In this document: positions 61,523-64,000 of the stretch, in pieces
How positions within the stretch are numbered: the first letter of the stretch is position 1
Layout: every line of letters starts with the position of its first letter
From: Eupransor demetentiae
Lineage (GTDB): Bacteria; Bacillota; Bacilli; Lactobacillales; Lactobacillaceae
DNA length: 64,000 bases
Direction: 5' to 3'
Assembly: GCF_963930865.1 (NCBI RefSeq)
Contig: NZ_CAWVOH010000002.1
Span: forward strand, 299,835-363,834
Program-made: the position numbers and the translations under genes
The notes under the pieces: model-generated
What the model saw: only the letters and a program-made list of their open reading frames with translations
The model's database searches: none
What the model was told of the DNA's origin: nothing

Positions 61523-62122
61523 ATGGTACAACGCGGTTTGTTAATTGTTCTTTCTGGACCTTCTGGTGTCGGCAAAGGAACTGTTCGGAAAGCTATTTTT
61601 AAGGAAGATGGCGTTGATTTTCGCTATTCAATTTCGGCAACGACTCGTAAGCCTCGTCCCGGCGAAGTAAACGGGCAGGACTACTTCTTTGTGACGCGTG
61701 AAGAGTTCGAAGACAAGATTCAAAATGGTGACATGCTCGAATATGCCGAGTACGTCAATAACTATTACGGAACCCCACGTTCTTTCATTGAAGAAACTCT
61801 GGCAAGTGGTCACGATGTTTTCCTTGAAATCGATGTTCAAGGAGCTTTGCAGGTAAAGACGAAGATGCCCGAAGGGGTTTACATCTTCTTGACCCCGCCC
61901 GACTTGAAGAACTTGCGTTCGCGTTTGGTTGGTCGAGGAACCGATTCAGCTGAAGTCATTGAAAAGCGCGTTGCTGCTGCCAAAGATGAATTGAAGATGA
62001 TGATTAACTACAATTACGCTGTTGAAAACGATGTTGTTTCAAAAGCGGTTGACCGTATTAAAGCCATCATTACTGCCGAACGCTTGCGCGTTACTCGTGT
62101 TTTGGGCGAACTTGATAATTAA
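61523..62122 (+). CDS. gmk: Guanylate kinase
   Basis: Phosphorylates GMP to GDP with ATP. The P-loop GPSGVGKGT is at residues 12-20, and RYSISATTRKPRPGE and EYAEYVNNYYGTP form the GMP-binding region. ATG 61523 follows AAAGAGGAAA and gives 199 aa; an earlier in-frame TTG at 61478 overlaps the promoter. It forms an operon with rpoZ and the cyclophilin gene. Confidence 0.96.
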   Translation: MVQRGLLIVLSGPSGVGKGTVRKAIFKEDGVDFRYSISATTRKPRPGEVNGQDYFFVTREEFEDKIQNGDMLEYAEYVNNYYGTPRSFIEETLASGHDVFLEIDVQGALQVKTKMPEGVYIFLTPPDLKNLRSRLVGRGTDSAEVIEKRVAAAKDELKMMINYNYAVENDVVSKAVDRIKAIITAERLRVTRVLGELDN

Positions 62123-62139
62123 GGTAAGGAGAATACCAA

Positions 62140-62355
62140 ATGTTACTATATCCATCCGTTGATAAGTTGTTGGAACGAGTTGATTCTCGTTATAAGTTGA
62201 TTGCATTGGCCTCAAAGCGCGCTCGTGAACTTGATGCCGGCATGCCTGCTACCCAGGTTAAGTTTAATTCCCACAAGTCAGTTGGCGAAGCCCTTGAAGA
62301 AATCGAAGCTGGCGATGTCGTCATTGACCCAGTTTTCCAAGAAGAAGACGTATAA
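62140..62355 (+). CDS. rpoZ: DNA-directed RNA polymerase subunit omega
   Basis: A 71-aa omega subunit that helps fold and hold beta-prime. The core VDSRYKLIALASKRARELD is typical. It starts 17 bases after gmk behind AAGGAG. In many Gram-positives priA follows, but here a peptidyl-prolyl isomerase gene does. Confidence 0.95.
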   Translation: MLLYPSVDKLLERVDSRYKLIALASKRARELDAGMPATQVKFNSHKSVGEALEEIEAGDVVIDPVFQEEDV

Positions 62356-62364
62356 GAGGCGAAC

Positions 62365-62949
62365 ATGACAAGCTATCCACAACTTGATTTGAGTGCTGTC
62401 CAAGGACCAACTGCGGTTATTAAGACGACGGTCGGTGAAATTACAGTTAAACTTTTCCCAGAACAAGCGCCTAAGGCGGTTGAGAATTTTGTAACCCATG
62501 CGCGTGACGGCTATTACGATGGGGTGATTTTCCATCGTGTTATTAAAGACTTCATGCTACAAACTGGCGATCCAGAAGGAACTGGAATGGGCGGCCAAAG
62601 TATTTGGAATAAGCCCTTTGAAGATGAATTTAGCTCTGAATTGTTTAACTTCCGTGGTGCCCTTTCAATGGCGAATGCTGGACCCAACACCAATGGTTCG
62701 CAGTTCTTTATTGTCCAAGCTAAGTCTGTCCCTGGACAGATGGCTAGCATGATGAAGCACCTGCCAGACGAAATCGTGGAACATTATCGTGAAGTCGGTG
62801 GGACTCCTTGGCTCGATGGTAAGCACACTGTCTTCGGCCAGGTGGTTACTGGCATGGATGTCGTTGATAAAATTGCTTCAAGTAAGACCGATATGTATGA
62901 CCGTCCTAATCCGGACGTCACGATTGAGAAGATTGAAATTGCGGGCTAA
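62365..62949 (+). CDS. Cyclophilin-type peptidyl-prolyl cis-trans isomerase
   Basis: A 194-aa cytosolic cyclophilin that catalyses prolyl isomerisation. The active-site segment FHRVIKDFMLQTGDPEGTG, then NGSQFFIVQ and HTVFGQVVTGMDVV, are family hallmarks. There is no signal peptide. It starts nine bases after rpoZ and ends at a short terminator. Confidence 0.95.
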   Translation: MTSYPQLDLSAVQGPTAVIKTTVGEITVKLFPEQAPKAVENFVTHARDGYYDGVIFHRVIKDFMLQTGDPEGTGMGGQSIWNKPFEDEFSSELFNFRGALSMANAGPNTNGSQFFIVQAKSVPGQMASMMKHLPDEIVEHYREVGGTPWLDGKHTVFGQVVTGMDVVDKIASSKTDMYDRPNPDVTIEKIEIAG

Positions 62950-62961
62950 GCCCGTTTTTTT
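62942..62961 (+). terminator. Terminator after the cyclophilin gene
   Basis: CGGGC pairs with GCCCG around TAA, with seven T. The stop codon overlaps the loop. Confidence 0.8.
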
Positions 62962-62969
62962 GTTATAAT
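62961..62969 (+). promoter_or_regulatory. Extended -10 promoter of the S1-domain gene
   Basis: TGTTATAAT begins inside the T tract of the preceding terminator. Confidence 0.65.
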
Positions 62970-62990
62970 GACTTTTGGGATGGTGACAAA

Positions 62991-63371
62991 ATGACATACA
63001 ACATTGGTGATAAGGTTCGTGGTGTCGTTACCGGCATTCAGCCTTACGGAGCCTTCGTGAAATTAGACGAACAAACGCAGGGACTGGTGCACATTTCAGA
63101 ATTTAAATCTGGCGTGGTTAAAGACTTGAAGAGTGAATTAAAAGTTGGTGACCAAGTTGATGTGATTGTTTTGGATATTGATCAGTACAACCAAAAGATT
63201 TCATTATCAATTCGCCAGGTTCAGATGGAAAAGTTGAAAGATTTTCCCATCATTAAGAACATGAATATGAAGCGTCGCTTTTGGACAAATTATCACCTTG
63301 ATTATGGCTTCGCACCAATTGCGAAGTTACGACCTGAATGGATTCATGAAGCATTAAATCGGATTAAGTGA
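62991..63371 (+). CDS. cvfD: S1-domain RNA-binding protein, CvfD/YugI-like
   Basis: A 126-aa protein with an S1 domain over residues 1-75 (VVTGIQPYGAFVKLDE, GLVHISEF, ISLSIRQV) and a short C-terminal extension. CvfD and YugI of Gram-positives bind 30S ribosomes or mRNA and influence stress and virulence regulation. ATG 62991 has only a weak ribosome site (GGGA). The next gene starts 10 bases later. Confidence 0.88.
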   Translation: MTYNIGDKVRGVVTGIQPYGAFVKLDEQTQGLVHISEFKSGVVKDLKSELKVGDQVDVIVLDIDQYNQKISLSIRQVQMEKLKDFPIIKNMNMKRRFWTNYHLDYGFAPIAKLRPEWIHEALNRIK

Positions 63372-63381
63372 GGAAAGCCTA

Positions 63382-63765
63382 ATGACAATGGTAGCTGCAA
63401 CGGTAATTGCCTTTGAAGACAAGATGCCTTATTTCCTAGTTAAACAAGCAAAGGGAGAAGATGCCGAATTCTTTGCGGTTAAAGTGCACCGACATGAAGA
63501 GACTACTTCCCTTGGGACGATTTTAAATGCCTTCAAGCATGCGGGTGTTAAGAATTTTGACCAATGGCGGATTGGGGAACTGTCGGCTGTTAAGAACCAA
63601 AGCGGCGAACTGATGCCGCTTTACTCCTTTGAAGTATCCGACCGAAAGGCAGTCCAGAAGGAATTAGAAGGGGATTTGGTTTTTGAATCAGCTGATAAAA
63701 TCAAGGATTTGCTGATGACTCTGAATCCATCCGCCTTTACCTCTTTTGAGGACTTGAAAGATTAA
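63382..63765 (+). CDS. Hypothetical protein, 127 aa
   Basis: I do not recognise this gene. The soluble product opens with a strand-like MVAATVIAFEDKMPYFLV and contains WRIGELSAV and LMPLYSFEV. The order is vaguely NUDIX-like, but no NUDIX box (GX5EX7REUXEEXGU) is present. It follows the S1-domain gene within 10 bases behind GAGGAAAG, so the two are probably co-transcribed. No clear terminator separates it from the rRNA promoters. Confidence 0.65.
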   Translation: MTMVAATVIAFEDKMPYFLVKQAKGEDAEFFAVKVHRHEETTSLGTILNAFKHAGVKNFDQWRIGELSAVKNQSGELMPLYSFEVSDRKAVQKELEGDLVFESADKIKDLLMTLNPSAFTSFEDLKD

Positions 63766-63787
63766 GTAATTAATTCACGAAAAGTGC

Positions 63788-63816
63788 TTGACCGAGTCTG
63801 ATAAAACTGCTATATT
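63788..63816 (+). promoter_or_regulatory. rRNA operon promoter P1
   Basis: TTGACC (63788-63793), 17 bases, TATATT (63811-63816) with a TGC extension. Confidence 0.8.
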
Positions 63817-63872
63817 GTTCATTGTTGTTTCAGCAGCGAAATCGCATCGCTCATCAGTAAGTAAATTTATTG

Positions 63873-63901
63873 TTGACATTGCATTTTTCATCTGCTAGAA
63901 T
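63873..63901 (+). promoter_or_regulatory. rRNA operon promoter P2
   Basis: Perfect TTGACA (63873-63878), 17 bases, TAGAAT (63896-63901). Two strong tandem promoters 85 bases apart are typical of rrn operons. Confidence 0.88.
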
Positions 63902-63907
63902 AATTAA

Positions 63908-64000
63908 GTCGCACCGAGCGACGAACGCACATTGAAAACTGAACAAAACTTTGAACAAACGAATTTGTAACGCCGTTGTCGAACAGTCGATAACGGAACA
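63908..64000 (+). other. 16S rRNA precursor leader (start of rrn operon)
   Basis: ATTGAAAACTGAACAAAAC at 63931-63949 matches the antitermination boxA-type leader of lactic acid bacterial rrn operons. CGTTGTCGA and TCGATAACG (about 63974-63995) form a nine-pair hairpin as in the 16S processing stalk. The mature 16S gene begins beyond the window. Confidence 0.8.

Overview
The window reads as chromosome of a low-to-mid GC lactic acid bacterium of the Leuconostoc/Fructobacillus/Weissella group. The best single pointer is the D-lactate dehydrogenase at 34675-35670, which closely matches what I remember of Leuconostoc D-LDH. Supporting signs are T-box leaders, L31 type B, RNase Y, CshA, WalR-type boxes and the yqeG-yqeH-yhbY-yqeK-rsfS-yqeM cluster. 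The base composition looks nearer Fructobacillus than Leuconostoc mesenteroides, but I did not compute it. I see no prophage, insertion sequence, CRISPR array, tRNA or plasmid gene. This is mostly housekeeping chromosome, densely packed, with most genes on the plus strand running toward an rRNA operon whose promoters and leader occupy the last 220 bases.

Layout. 1-2870 (minus): methionine ABC transporter metQ-metN-metI under a Met-type T-box. 2959-8497: an MFS transporter, a P-type cation ATPase behind a yybP-ykoY (manganese) riboswitch with an unknown 147-aa partner gene, and a lone glycosyltransferase. 8547-17574: PepV-like dipeptidase, two substrate-binding/permease fusions of a polar amino-acid ABC transporter around one ATPase, coiA, pepF and a 2-hydroxyacid dehydrogenase. 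17575-21377: Phe T-box and pheST. 21448-31936: murA, rpmE2, an RlmCD-type methyltransferase, murF, a serine hydrolase, cshA, folC, a DHA2 exporter and radC. 32017-36897: yvcK, whiA, clpP, ldhD and the first of two EIIC_2-family permeases.

37040-45911: the second EIIC_2 permease, an amino-acid permease, a secreted Apf-like wall hydrolase, the yqe cluster without nadD, tmcAL and yceD. 46015-55510: an OmpR-family two-component system, yidC, an rRNA methyltransferase, secG-rnr-smpB, rny and a DUF948/YtxH pair. 55537-63765: rnhC, cvpA, mutS2, two unknown genes, an SOS-controlled YolD-like gene, gmk-rpoZ-cyclophilin, an S1-domain protein and an unknown 127-aa gene.

I did not find one obviously new multi-gene system. 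The best leads are regulatory: paired WalR-like boxes at a wall hydrolase and at a DUF948/YtxH operon, a LexA box inside the promoter of a YolD-like gene, a Rex-like palindrome at ldhD, three genes that look leaderless, and translation starts buried in terminators. Sequence oddities include a MurA with Asp in place of the catalytic Cys, YidC and MetQ without lipobox cysteines, missing nadD and rapZ, and an unknown gene pair after mutS2. Promoters, operators and RNA elements were found by eye from consensus matches and are predictions.
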